A DNA stretch of 64,000 nt from JAANXG01 sp034520625 (GTDB lineage Bacteria; Pseudomonadota; Gammaproteobacteria; Arenicellales; JAANXG01): contig JAXHNI010000012.1 of the NCBI GenBank assembly GCA_034520625.1, positions 62,001 through 126,000 of the forward strand, in the 5' to 3' direction. Shown piece after piece: positions 17,127 to 26,412 of this stretch (positions are counted from its first letter, which is position 1; every line of letters starts with the position of its first letter). Position numbers and translations under genes: made by a program. The notes beneath the pieces are model-generated. The model was not told where the DNA came from. It saw only the letters and a program-made list of their open reading frames with translations, and did no database searches.

Positions 17127-17765
17127 CTAGTGGCCTGTAACAGCCGATAGGGAAGTAATTCGTCGTGACGGATCGGAGTACTTCCATTTTATGGGTTTAG
17201 GGGCTTGGTTGTAGTGTTTGATATAGCGCATCAATTTTCGCTTCAGATCCGGGACCGATGTGAACACCCCGCGAGCGATGACGTCACGCTCGATCTTTGC
17301 AAACCACAACTCCATCTGGTTAAGCCAAGAAGAATAGGTCGGCGTGAAATGCAACTGAACATTCGGGTGTTCGTCGAGAAAGGTCTGGACCTTCTTGTTT
17401 TTGTGAGCCGACAGATTGTCAACGATGACGTGGATCTCCTTGCCTCGGCGCTGGTGGGCAACAATGTCCGATAGAAAGCCAACGAACTCCGCTGAGGTAT
17501 GGCGCTTGGCCGTCTTGCCCAAGACTTCACCGGTTTTGGTATTGAAAGCCGCGTACAGAGATAGTGTGCCGTGGCGGTAATATTCAAACCCATGACGTTC
17601 GGCACGACCCGGCGACAACGGCAGCACTGGGTCCTTGCGGTCCAAGGCCTGGATCGCGGTCTTCTCATCCACGCAGAAAACCGCCGCATGCGCCGGGGGG
17701 ATTGAGGTACAGACCCAGAATGTCCGCAGCTTTGGTCTCAAAGTCCGGATCGTTCGAGCCCATAT
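17127..17765 (-). mobile_element. IS630-family transposase remnant (frameshifted)
   Basis: The minus strand encodes the DDE domain of an IS630 transposase: VFCVDEKTAIQALDR, EIHVIVDNLSAHKNKKVQTF and HFTPTYSSWLNQMELWFAKI, ending …KWKYSDPSRRI. The three acidic residues D, D and E are present. Upstream, SNDPDFETKAADILGLYLNP is in another frame, so a shift occurs near 17700. The N-terminal DNA-binding half is missing because IS3-type sequence starts at about 17766. The element cannot be active. Confidence 0.8.
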
Positions 17766-17990
17766 GGCGTTCAAGACGATGGAGAAGTACTTCCACTACT
17801 ACAACACCCAGCGCCCTCACACGGCTCTGGACCGGCGCACACCGGACGCCGTATATTTCGGTGAAAACGAATTGCCGCAAGCGGCATGATGACACGCAGA
17901 AATTTCACTTGACGAACTGTCCGAAATCTGGGGTCCACTTCTGTGGACACACGTTGATGTTGCGGGAATGTGCCGCTTGCAACCACTGAA
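17766..17990 (+). mobile_element. IS3-family transposase C-terminal fragment and right end
   Basis: The plus strand reads AFKTMEKYFHYYNTQRPHTA, then LDRRTPDAVYF and a stop at 17889. Y-N-x-x-R-P-H-x-x-L is the classic C-terminus of IS3-group OrfB integrases. The following 100 bases, including GTCCGAAATCTGGGGTCCAC, look like the right-hand terminal region. Only about 40 codons remain, joined head to head with the IS630 remnant. Confidence 0.65.
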
Positions 17991-18168
17991 CCCTCACTAG
18001 CAGTAGCGAAGTATTTTGGTGTGCGAAGGTCGGGGTGAGGGTTGCGGAATACTGCCTCTAGCCACTAACAATACCGAAAGAAGGTGCAGAAACTTGTCGT
18101 TGTATACCGCTATTGTAAAAGGAGGTTAGCGGTCTAACTTGGAATGAATCACCGGAGGAGAAAAATTT

Positions 18169-19707
18169 ATGCCTGAGAACATGCGTGCATATGTAGTGGT
18201 AGCGACTATTGCACTTATCATGTTGTTCTTTGTCAGGCGTAGCGCAGGTTTCTTCATTTCAGCCACGGACTTTCGGCGCTGGGTTCTGCTCTGGTTCGTC
18301 GTGACGACCGTGGGGTTTTTTATGCCGAACTTCTGGCTCATGGCCGCTACAAATGCAACCGTAGTTCTGATTGCCCTGAGCCAGGAACGGATAAAGCCAG
18401 CGCTATTCCTCCTTCTCCTAGCGGCATTACCAATGATAGGTGTGGACATACCAGGTTTTGGGATCATCAACTATATATTCACAATCAATTATCAACTGAT
18501 GCTGTCCCTCGTCATCTTACTTCCGTTGATGTTGTTCACACGTCGACAAGATGGCCACAAGGGGGTCTCGCTTGAAGACGTATTGCTGCTGACATACCTG
18601 CTGTTGATTTTTCTGTTGAACCTGCGTGAGACTACTATTACGGATTCGATGCGGAGATCTTTCCTGTTTTTTCTCACGGGCGTTCTTCCTTTCTTCGTTT
18701 TGAGTCGGTATGTAGCGACGCCGACGGCTATCCGGCGTGTCATACTGGCTTTCTTGATTCCGGTGTTCATCTATGCTCCCATCGGTGTGTTCGAGATGGT
18801 CAAGTATTGGAGCCTTTATGCCTCGGCAGTGGCAAATTGGGACCTTTCAATCAGTGCGTACTTGCCCCGTGCGGGATTGCTTCGTGCGGTGGGACCTGCC
18901 GTCCCCCATGGGCCTATTGTCTTCGGCAGCCTGTTTGTCGTGGCGGCTGGGTTCATGATCGCTTTGTCCAGAGGCCGCGTTGCCGCGGAGCGATTCTGGT
19001 TCGGCAAGGTAACAATCTGGAGCGGGTTGCTATCGTCATTGTCACGCGGACCCTGGGTTGCTGCCGCGGTGGTCTACCTGCTCTATTGGATGACGGGCCC
19101 GGATAAGGTTACGCGGGCTGTCAGGTACGGTTTGCCCGTATTGGTGCTCGCCCTGATGTTGCTGGTGACGCCGTTTGGCGCTAAGATCTGGGGCCTGTTG
19201 CCATTTATTGGTAACTTGGCGGACGAGACGGTCAGCTACCGCGAACAGGTGTGGAACGTGTCGACGGATGTGATCGCCAAGTATCCGCTGTTCGGAAATG
19301 TGCAGTGGCGGGACCTCCCCGAGATGCAGGTGCTGGTCCAGGGTCAGGGCATTATTGACATAGTTAATACGTATGTTGGGCAAGCCCTGGAATATGGCCT
19401 CGTCGGGCTCGCCTTGTTTGTCAGTTTCTTCTTCGTCGTCCTGCGTAGACTTCGGAGAGCCTATCGGAGGGCCGGTCTGGATCGAGCGGAAGAGGCGCAT
19501 ACGGCCCGGGCGCTGTTTGCCACGATGGCGGGTCTGTTGGTAATGATTGCCACGGTTAGCAGCGTCGGTTTGATTCCCTGGCTCTACTGGTCCGTGGCGG
19601 GGCTTTGTGTCGCGCAAACGCGCATGCTGCAACGTGAGCCCGTAACGGAAAAAACATCGACAAGGGCCAGGACGCACGCGCGGAGGCGGGTTGTTGGCGG
19701 GGCGTAG
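18169..19707 (+). CDS. O-antigen ligase-like polysaccharide polymerase (XrtA-locus type)
   Basis: The 512-residue integral membrane protein has about 12 membrane segments and a large periplasmic loop (about residues 350-400), in the arrangement of Wzy/WaaL-type enzymes. Conserved features include SSLSRGPWVAAAVVYLLYW and, before the last loop, YREQVWNVSTDVIAKYPLFG. It should polymerise flipped repeat units or transfer glycan in the periplasm. A strong GGAGGAG site precedes ATG 18169. The 5' end is duplicated in damaged form at 13634. The C-terminus is Arg-rich and overlaps the next gene by 17 bases. Confidence 0.8.
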   Translation: MPENMRAYVVVATIALIMLFFVRRSAGFFISATDFRRWVLLWFVVTTVGFFMPNFWLMAATNATVVLIALSQERIKPALFLLLLAALPMIGVDIPGFGIINYIFTINYQLMLSLVILLPLMLFTRRQDGHKGVSLEDVLLLTYLLLIFLLNLRETTITDSMRRSFLFFLTGVLPFFVLSRYVATPTAIRRVILAFLIPVFIYAPIGVFEMVKYWSLYASAVANWDLSISAYLPRAGLLRAVGPAVPHGPIVFGSLFVVAAGFMIALSRGRVAAERFWFGKVTIWSGLLSSLSRGPWVAAAVVYLLYWMTGPDKVTRAVRYGLPVLVLALMLLVTPFGAKIWGLLPFIGNLADETVSYREQVWNVSTDVIAKYPLFGNVQWRDLPEMQVLVQGQGIIDIVNTYVGQALEYGLVGLALFVSFFFVVLRRLRRAYRRAGLDRAEEAHTARALFATMAGLLVMIATVSSVGLIPWLYWSVAGLCVAQTRMLQREPVTEKTSTRARTHARRRVVGGA

Positions 19708-22339
19708 TAGCAGAGGACGTTGCGGCCTCCTGAAAATGGCGGTGTTGATCGCCGCGCTCGCCTCGGGCAACGCGTTGGCCAATCCCATTTTGACATTTGA
19801 ACCGGACAAAGGTCTGTTCAAGGTCGTTCATCACTCCGTGCCCATCGTGCAGGCCCAGCCCGTCTTCTGGCATGGTGACTGGAAATGGATTGGCGTGCGC
19901 GTGAATACCGAACAGGACGACGAGGGGTACATCTTGCGCCCTTCCGACCGGGATGCGGCGTTGTCGATGTCGGGCTCTGCAGCAAGGTTGTCGTCCCGGG
20001 CGATGCGCTGGCGCATCCGACTCGTTCCGGGCAGCCATATGGATGGCGCCGTTTACGGCGGGTTTGTCTTCAAGTTCAACGTCCAGGCGTTCTCCCGTGG
20101 CGGGTTCAAGCCGGAACCCAGACTGCTTCCCGGGCGACGCGGCTGGCAGATCAAGCTGGAGCCCGGGCAAAAGCCCCTGGTCGTGCGATTCAAGCCTGCT
20201 CCGAAAAGCCTCTTCTTCGAGCGCGGGCGCAAGAATGAGATACGGGCCTACTTTCTCAAGAAGGGAGAGCCCTCAGGGCTCCGGGAAGTGGTCATGTCCG
20301 TCGAGCTGCCGGACGGCGGTCGGATCGAGCCGCCCCTCGCCGCGCGAGTAGCGCAACCCTCGGGGGACGACTGGTATGCCGACCTCCTGGGCAAGGACGA
20401 TTTCCCCGTCGACCTGAGCTTCCTTAATGACGGAGAGCGTCCGTCGGGCAGGCACGGGTTCCTCCAGGCGCGCGGAGAAGATCTGGTTTTCGAAGACGGT
20501 ACCCCTGCTCGGTTCTGGGGTACAAACATTACCGCCTATGCGCTGTTTCGCTCGAGCAAGCCGGACATCAAGCAGCAGGCGAGGCGTCTCGCCCGCCTCG
20601 GCTACAATCTTGTCAGGTTTCACCACCATGATTCCCATTGGGCGCGCCTGAACGTGTTCGGTGAGCGCACCAAGAAAGATCCTCTCGGGAATTCCGCTGA
20701 TTTGCCGCTCCGGTTGGACGAGCAGGCGATGGACACCCTCGACTGGTGGATCAAATGCCTGAAGGACGAAGGAATCTACGTATGGCTCGACCTGCATGGC
20801 GGGCGAACTTTCACCGGGCGCGAGGACATTGAGCATTTCAACGAAATTGCCGGTGATGAGCCGCGTGCGCAGATCAAGGGTTTCAACTACGTCAACCAGG
20901 ATATTCAACAGCGTCTGAAGACATTCAATGAAGCCTATTTGAATCGTGTCAATAGCTATACCGATCTTGCGTACAGGAACGATCCGGCCATCGTCGGTGT
21001 ACTGATCACGAATGAGAACGACCTCACGCATCATTTCGGCAATCAGTTGCTGCCCGACAAGAATGTGCCGGCTCACAACGCAATCTACATGAGGGAAGCC
21101 CGGGCGTTCGCCCGGAAGCACGGCTTGAGCGAAGACGAAACATGGCGTTCCTGGAAGCACGGGCCTTCGAAGTTGTTTCTCGCGGACCTCGAGCACCGGT
21201 TCAACATGGAGATGATCAGTCATCTGCACGAGCTCGGGCTCGACGTGCCGATAGCCACGACGAGTTCCTGGGGCGAGATGCCGCTGTCGGGCCTGCTGCC
21301 CCTCACAGACGGGGGCCTGATTGATGCGCATGCCTACGGCAAGCCGAATCCGTTTGAATCGAACCCATTGTATATGCCGAGTCTTATTCACTGGATGGCG
21401 GCGGCGCAGGTGGCCGGCAAGCCGCTGTCCGTTACCGAGTGGAATGTGTCGCCCTTTCCGGCGCCCGGTAGGGGAAACGTGCCGCCGTATGTCGCCGCGA
21501 TCGCGCGTCTCCAGGGCTGGGACGCACCGATGCATTACGCTTATACGCAGAGGCCGGTTCAGCGAAGCGGGCGTGCCGGCAACTGGGAAGCGGTCAGCGA
21601 TCCCGCCATGCTCGCGATGATGCCGGCGGCGGCACTGCTCTTTCGCCGGGGTGACGTCAGCGAGGCGCGCAAGACCTATAACCTCGATTTTGGCCGCCGG
21701 ATACTGGATCACCCCATCAGCCCTGAAACATCCGCAGCCATCCGCACGCTCGCGGAACAAAGCAGAATACGCATCCGGATGCCTGACGTGCCGGAATTGC
21801 CGTGGCTGAAAAGGGCGAAGCTCGACGATGATCAACGCGGCGAAACGATCACTGTGAATGACCCGGAGCGGCGCTTTCTGGACAGAGAGGAGCGGTCTGT
21901 TACCTCGGATACCGGTGAGATTTCGCGGAGCTGGGAAACCGGCGTATTCAAGATTGATACGCCCAGGTCGAAAATCGCGTCCGGATGGATCGGTGGACGC
22001 GAAATCGAGCTGGGCGAGGTGTCGATTGAAGCCCGAACAGCGAATGCGACCATCGCCGTGCAAAGCCTCGATGGCCGTCCTATTGGGTCGTCCGGATCAG
22101 TGCTGATCTCGCTCGCTGCGCAGGCCGTTCCCCAGGGAAGCCATGACTATCTCGCGCAACCCGTCGAAGCGAAGATACGCGTTCCCGCACCGGATGGCCT
22201 GTCCCTTTACGCATTGGAGCCGAACGGTAGTCGATCCGCGCGTTCCGTCGCATACCGCGACGGCCGCTACATTATAGGCGGCCAGAAGCCACTGGATACC
22301 TGGTGGTACGTCCTGGAGGGCCGCGAAGTAGCGGATTGA
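19691..22339 (+). CDS. Secreted glycoside hydrolase (clan GH-A-like)
   Basis: The 882-residue product has an N-terminal signal (RSSRGRCGLLK then MAVLIAALASGNALA), a beta-rich region to about 260, and a TIM-barrel with FWGTNITAYALF, GYNLVRFHHHD, VWLDLHGG and the clan-A acid/base motif N441-E442 (ITNEND). A candidate nucleophile is Glu583 in SVTEWN. The tail is beta-rich. TTG 19691 sits after GGAGG and supplies the charged signal region; ATG 19736 is the alternative. Coupled to the polymerase gene, it probably trims or depolymerises the EPS in the periplasm or outside the cell. Confidence 0.75.
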   Translation: MLAGRSSRGRCGLLKMAVLIAALASGNALANPILTFEPDKGLFKVVHHSVPIVQAQPVFWHGDWKWIGVRVNTEQDDEGYILRPSDRDAALSMSGSAARLSSRAMRWRIRLVPGSHMDGAVYGGFVFKFNVQAFSRGGFKPEPRLLPGRRGWQIKLEPGQKPLVVRFKPAPKSLFFERGRKNEIRAYFLKKGEPSGLREVVMSVELPDGGRIEPPLAARVAQPSGDDWYADLLGKDDFPVDLSFLNDGERPSGRHGFLQARGEDLVFEDGTPARFWGTNITAYALFRSSKPDIKQQARRLARLGYNLVRFHHHDSHWARLNVFGERTKKDPLGNSADLPLRLDEQAMDTLDWWIKCLKDEGIYVWLDLHGGRTFTGREDIEHFNEIAGDEPRAQIKGFNYVNQDIQQRLKTFNEAYLNRVNSYTDLAYRNDPAIVGVLITNENDLTHHFGNQLLPDKNVPAHNAIYMREARAFARKHGLSEDETWRSWKHGPSKLFLADLEHRFNMEMISHLHELGLDVPIATTSSWGEMPLSGLLPLTDGGLIDAHAYGKPNPFESNPLYMPSLIHWMAAAQVAGKPLSVTEWNVSPFPAPGRGNVPPYVAAIARLQGWDAPMHYAYTQRPVQRSGRAGNWEAVSDPAMLAMMPAAALLFRRGDVSEARKTYNLDFGRRILDHPISPETSAAIRTLAEQSRIRIRMPDVPELPWLKRAKLDDDQRGETITVNDPERRFLDREERSVTSDTGEISRSWETGVFKIDTPRSKIASGWIGGREIELGEVSIEARTANATIAVQSLDGRPIGSSGSVLISLAAQAVPQGSHDYLAQPVEAKIRVPAPDGLSLYALEPNGSRSARSVAYRDGRYIIGGQKPLDTWWYVLEGREVAD

Positions 22340-22353
22340 AGTATTAAGCAAAT

Positions 22354-22398
22354 AGGGGACAGACCACGGTTCTAGAGCAAAACCGTGGTCTGTCCCCT
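22354..22398. repeat. Perfect 18-bp inverted repeat (REP-like)
   Basis: AGGGGACAGACCACGGTT (22354-22371) pairs perfectly with 22381-22398 across a nine-base loop. It resembles REP sequences mobilised by TnpA-REP-type Y1 transposases. It lies just after the hydrolase gene and borders the truncated sulfotransferase, so it may also act as a transcript end. Confidence 0.75.
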
Positions 22399-22409
22399 GT
22401 TCTGTTCCC

Positions 22410-22564
22410 CCGCGGTCGCTCACCTGGTCGAACATGAAGTCGCACTCGCCGGGATTGGAGATATCCGGGTGGGAATCGAGCATCAGTCGCAGGAGCGTGC
22501 TGCCCGACCGGACCGCGCTGACGACGAACACGGGAGCCTGAGGTTCCATTGCCTGAAGGTCCAT
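22410..22564 (-). pseudogene. Sulfotransferase N-terminal stub
   Basis: The minus strand from ATG 22564 reads MDLQAMEPQAPVFVVSAVRS, then GSTLLRLMLDSHPDISNPGE and FMFDQVSDR, a PAPS-binding N-terminus very like that of the gene at 9931. Similarity ends at about 22410, next to the inverted repeat. Only about 51 residues survive. Confidence 0.65.
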
Positions 22565-22624
22565 CGGATCTTTCCTTTCACTCAGCCACAGGTAGTATCC
22601 TGGCGTCCGGCGCCGGGGGCGGTG

Positions 22625-23629
22625 CTAGCGGCGATTTCGCGTCGGGTTCCCGAACTGCCGTTGGAGCTTGTTCACTTGCTGCTGAAGCTGGTCGATCTCG
22701 TCGCGGAGCTCCGGGTTTCTAACGAAACCGGCGCTCTCGCTGTTCCCGCGCCGGGGCTGGGGTTCGCGTTCCGGCTCGGCGGGCTCCGGCGCCGGTGACA
22801 CATTGGAAGGCTGCGGATCGAACAGCCCGCCCTGCAGCTTGTCGCGGATGACCTCCCACATGAGCTCTTCGGTCACGCGTGGCTGATTGGCGCCGTAGGC
22901 GTAGACCAGGGCGGTGTCGCACAGGGTGTTGATCAGGCGCGGCGTGCCGCGGCTGGCGCGGTATACGGCCCGGCAGGCCTCGGGGCCGATCAGGCCGGGA
23001 TCACCGCCCGCGACCTTGAGACGGTGCTGGATATAGTCCAGGGTGGCTTTTTCGTCCAGCGGCCCGAGGTGGTAGTCCACTGCGATGCGCTGGGCGAACT
23101 GGACCAGCTCCGGCCGCTTGAGGGTCTCGCGCAGCTCCGGCTGGCCGACCAGGATGAGCTGCATGACCTGGTCCTTGTCGGCGTTGACGTTGGACAGCAC
23201 GCGCAGCTCCTCCAGGGCATCGATGCCGAGGTTCTGGGCTTCGTCGACGATCAGCACGGCGCGCCGGTTCTGGCTGTACTCCTGCACCAGGAAATCGATC
23301 AGAGCGTCGTAGCACTCGATCTCGCCCTTGTTCCTGTAGTCGAGGGAGAAGGCGAACAGGACCCACTGCAGCAGGTCGGTCAGCGTGCGGTGGGTGTTGC
23401 TGATGAGGCCCACCGTCACGTCGACGCTCTGCTGATTGAGCAGATGCCGGATGAGCGTGGTCTTGCCGCTTCCGACCTCCCCGCTGATGACGGTGAAGCC
23501 GGCCTGGCTGCTCAAGCCGTAATCCAGCATAGTGTATGCCGTGCTGTGCTGCTGCCCCAGGTACAGATACCCGGGGTCGGGGAGCAGCGAGAACGGTTTC
23601 TCTTGGAGTTTGAAGAAGCTCTCGTACAT
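22625..23629 (-). CDS. XrtA-locus AAA ATPase (ExeA/GspA-like)
   Basis: The 334-residue product starts MYESFFKLQEKPFSLLPDPG and has a Walker A GEVGSGKTT, Walker B LIVDEAQNL and the arginine-containing segment GTPRLINTLCDTAL. This is the ExeA-like 'secretion ATPase' found beside PEP-CTERM exopolysaccharide genes. A proline-rich linker and a short predicted coiled coil (about 295-330) close the protein. It is the last gene of the minus-strand module, 105 bases after the kinase gene. It probably couples ATP hydrolysis to assembly or secretion at the inner membrane; its precise role is unknown. Confidence 0.85.
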   Translation of the reverse strand: MYESFFKLQEKPFSLLPDPGYLYLGQQHSTAYTMLDYGLSSQAGFTVISGEVGSGKTTLIRHLLNQQSVDVTVGLISNTHRTLTDLLQWVLFAFSLDYRNKGEIECYDALIDFLVQEYSQNRRAVLIVDEAQNLGIDALEELRVLSNVNADKDQVMQLILVGQPELRETLKRPELVQFAQRIAVDYHLGPLDEKATLDYIQHRLKVAGGDPGLIGPEACRAVYRASRGTPRLINTLCDTALVYAYGANQPRVTEELMWEVIRDKLQGGLFDPQPSNVSPAPEPAEPEREPQPRRGNSESAGFVRNPELRDEIDQLQQQVNKLQRQFGNPTRNRR

Positions 23630-23734
23630 CGGACTATCCCGGCGGGGCGGCCCGGGCAGTGGATGCGCGTTGCGCGTCCGCGTACCCGCTTGCCGGTACG
23701 AGTGATTGCGGTGCGGGCCTGATCCCCGGATCCA

Positions 23735-24547
23735 TCAGTAGTAAACCTGGTGGGGCTGCGTCGACTTGTTCAGGACCGAGCCCAGGAACCGGGTGCCCTT
23801 CAGCAGCTCCCTGGCGCGTTCGAGGTCGGCAACGGCGGTTCTGCCTTCCTCCACCACCATCAACACGGCTTCCAGGTGCGGCGACACCGCAAGCGTATCA
23901 TCGGTGGTCATCAGCGGCGGCAGATCGAACACGAGCAGGGTCTCGGGAGCCCCGTGCTTGATGAATTGGATGAGCTCGGTCATTCGCGATGACGCCAGGA
24001 GCTCGGATGAGCTCGTCGTCGGCGTGCCGCCGGGGAGCACGGTGAGATTCTCGACCCCCGGGCTGAAGGTGCAATCCCCGAAGCCGGCTTCCCCCCTGAG
24101 GCATTCGGCCAGTCCGGCGGAAGGCTCGAGGCCGAACAACCGGCTGAGCGATGGTCTGCGCAGGTCGGTGTCAACCAGCAGGACCGGACTCGTACCGGCG
24201 ATGCTGATGGCCAGGTTTACCGCGGTAAGGGACTTGCCCTCTCCGGGGTTCGCGCTGGTGATGCCCAGCGTGCGCGCCTCGATCTCGGCCATGCGTTGCA
24301 GTGTCCGGGTCCGCAGAATGCGATAGCTATCCACCAGAGGGCTGCTTGCCCCGCCCCCGACCACGCGATTCTCATAGAGCGATGACCAGGATACTTCGAC
24401 CGGCCTGGGGTCCGGGCGGACGGAGCGTCCAGCGCCCGGTGAGACGGCATTCGCGGCGGGCTCGGCCTGCTCGGCTGCGCTTCCCGCCCCGACCCGGGCC
24501 GCGCGTTCCGCGCGGGCGCGCTCCAGTGCTTGCTTGATTCTTTCCAT
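23735..24547 (-). CDS. XrtA-locus tyrosine autokinase (CpsD/Wzc-like)
   Basis: The 270-residue cytoplasmic kinase has the bacterial tyrosine kinase motifs TSANPGEGKSLTAVNLA (Walker A) and VLLVDTDLRRPSL (Walker A'), and LLVFDLPPL in the Walker B position. The tail has only two adjacent tyrosines (QVYY), fewer than the usual cluster. In Wzz/BY-kinase systems it pairs with the chain-length protein encoded just upstream (24636-26390) and controls polymer length through phosphorylation. Its N-terminal 60 residues are low-complexity and charged. Confidence 0.88.
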   Translation of the reverse strand: MERIKQALERARAERAARVGAGSAAEQAEPAANAVSPGAGRSVRPDPRPVEVSWSSLYENRVVGGGASSPLVDSYRILRTRTLQRMAEIEARTLGITSANPGEGKSLTAVNLAISIAGTSPVLLVDTDLRRPSLSRLFGLEPSAGLAECLRGEAGFGDCTFSPGVENLTVLPGGTPTTSSSELLASSRMTELIQFIKHGAPETLLVFDLPPLMTTDDTLAVSPHLEAVLMVVEEGRTAVADLERARELLKGTRFLGSVLNKSTQPHQVYY

Positions 24548-24635
24548 CAGGCAACTCCTCCCGGTGTCATTCCCGCCGGTGCAGCGACATACCCAGAGCC
24601 CGTGGTCGTCAATGGCTTCGACGCGCTGCCCCGGG

Positions 24636-26390
24636 TCACAGTAAAGCCGTCACTTTCTGCATGACCTGGAACCATAGCAGGTCCAGAGGACGGTAGTAGA
24701 GGTGCACCATTGCCAACCCTGCGGCACTGACGACCACGGCCGCGACGGGGATCAGCCACCGAATGCGCCGCGCCCGCCGCCGGTCGCGCAGCGTTTCGAT
24801 CATCGGGATCACGCCGAGCACCGGGGCGTGGGTGGCGGCGCTGACGGCCCGGGACGAGCGGACCCCGCTGTCCAGCTCCTCGCGCAGGAACGCGGCCCCG
24901 AAGCCGCCGACGAAAGCCCCGGCGAAGCCCATCATCAGGATCTTCAACCGATCCGGCTCGATCGGCTCCTGCGGAAGCTGCGGCGGCTCGATCAGCGTGA
25001 AGCGCTCGCCCTTGCGGTCCTGCTCCAGGGACTCCGCCACGCGCGCGCTGCTCTGCTTGGCGCGGATTTCCTGGTACTTCGCCTGCAGGTTCTCGTGGTC
25101 CCGGGTCAGTTGACGGTATTGCTGCTCCGCCTTCGGTGTGTCCGCGATGCGCTGCTCGATATTCTCAACCTTCTCCGCGTACTTGCGCTCCTGGCGCTTC
25201 AATGCCTCGATTTCGCTCTCGATGGACTTAAGGTCGGCGCGGGTTTTCACCAGCGCCGGATTCTCGGCGCCGTTGACGGCCGGGCCGCGCGAGGCGCGCT
25301 CGAGCTGCTGCTCCAATGCCGTTATCTCGCTTCGAATCCGGATGACATCGGGATGGCCCTCGGCATAACGTTCCTCCAGCTCCGCCAGCTCCTGACGGCG
25401 TTCGCGCAGCCTGGCTTCGATATCGGCTGCACTCCCGCCGGCGCCGGATTGCTCCAGCGCTTCGATCGAACGGCGGAGCCGGACCATGTCCGGGTGCTCG
25501 TCGGAGTAGTTGGCCGACATACTGGCGTAACGCGCGCGCAGCGACGGGAGGTCGGTTGGGGATGAGTCGGAGTCGCCGGCTTCCGCGGCCGCGGGCTGGC
25601 TCCGCATCTGCACCAGAGCCGACTCCAGGTACGTCTTCCGCTCCTCCATGGACTCGATCTGGCGCCGCGTCTCCTGCAGGGCCTCTTCGGCCCGCTGCAA
25701 AAGCTCGAGATTCAGGTCCTGCTGCTCGGGCAGCCGTCCCATGTTCTTCTCCTTGAACTCGGCGATGCGGGCTTCCATGTCCGAGAGCTCGGCGGAAAGC
25801 CGCTCGGCCTCGCTCTCGAGAAAGCGTGATGTTTCCGCCACCGCCTCGGTGCGCCGCTTGGCGTTCTCCTCCAGGTACAGCGAGACGAGCTCGTTGGCCA
25901 CCCTCTGCGCCCCGGCGGGCGTCCGGTGATCGAAGGAAACGCTGAAGGCAATGGTCGCCACGCCGGCGCGGCCGGTCTGCGGATTGCGCACTGTGGCGTC
26001 GATCATTTCGATATTGAAGCTGTTGCGCATCAGCTCGACGAGCTGCTCGTTGGTCATTTCCCGTTGCCGCTCGGTATAGAGGTCGAGCTTCTCGATAACC
26101 CGGGTGAGATTCGCGGTCGTCAGCACGCGCTGGCTGATGGCCTGGATCCGCTGGTCCGCGAAGCTGGTGACCGTCGCCGGCACCCATTCCGTGGGGATTT
26201 CCTGCTGCTCGATGAGAATCTTGCCGGTCGACCTGTAGGTCGCCGGCAGCGTCTTGGCTACGTAAGCAGCAGCCAGGAGTATCACCACCGCAGGAAGTAT
26301 CACATACCATTTGCGCCGCCGCAGGGCAGCGAGGTAGTCCTGGAGCGTCCTGCCATCCTCCTCCTGGCCAATCTGGGTCGGTTCGTTCAT
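24636..26390 (-). CDS. Wzz-type polysaccharide chain-length determinant (XrtA system)
   Basis: The 584-residue inner-membrane protein has a first membrane segment at about 28-49 (KWYVILPAVVILLAAAYVAK), a periplasmic domain with long predicted coiled coils (about 170-450, rich in E, R, L and Q heptads), and C-terminal hydrophobic segments at about 490-508 and 543-567. This is the PCP architecture of XrtA-associated chain-length proteins. It should set polymer length together with the polymerase at 18169 and the kinase downstream. It lies 22 bases after the outer-membrane protein gene. Confidence 0.9.
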   Translation of the reverse strand: MNEPTQIGQEEDGRTLQDYLAALRRRKWYVILPAVVILLAAAYVAKTLPATYRSTGKILIEQQEIPTEWVPATVTSFADQRIQAISQRVLTTANLTRVIEKLDLYTERQREMTNEQLVELMRNSFNIEMIDATVRNPQTGRAGVATIAFSVSFDHRTPAGAQRVANELVSLYLEENAKRRTEAVAETSRFLESEAERLSAELSDMEARIAEFKEKNMGRLPEQQDLNLELLQRAEEALQETRRQIESMEERKTYLESALVQMRSQPAAAEAGDSDSSPTDLPSLRARYASMSANYSDEHPDMVRLRRSIEALEQSGAGGSAADIEARLRERRQELAELEERYAEGHPDVIRIRSEITALEQQLERASRGPAVNGAENPALVKTRADLKSIESEIEALKRQERKYAEKVENIEQRIADTPKAEQQYRQLTRDHENLQAKYQEIRAKQSSARVAESLEQDRKGERFTLIEPPQLPQEPIEPDRLKILMMGFAGAFVGGFGAAFLREELDSGVRSSRAVSAATHAPVLGVIPMIETLRDRRRARRIRWLIPVAAVVVSAAGLAMVHLYYRPLDLLWFQVMQKVTALL

Positions 26391-26412
26391 CTTCGCCCTC
26401 GCCCCGATTCCC

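Noticed and set aside
20273..22063. 596-codon open frame antisense to the glycoside hydrolase
   Set aside because: It lies entirely inside the well-supported hydrolase gene and has Arg/His-rich composition without family motifs.
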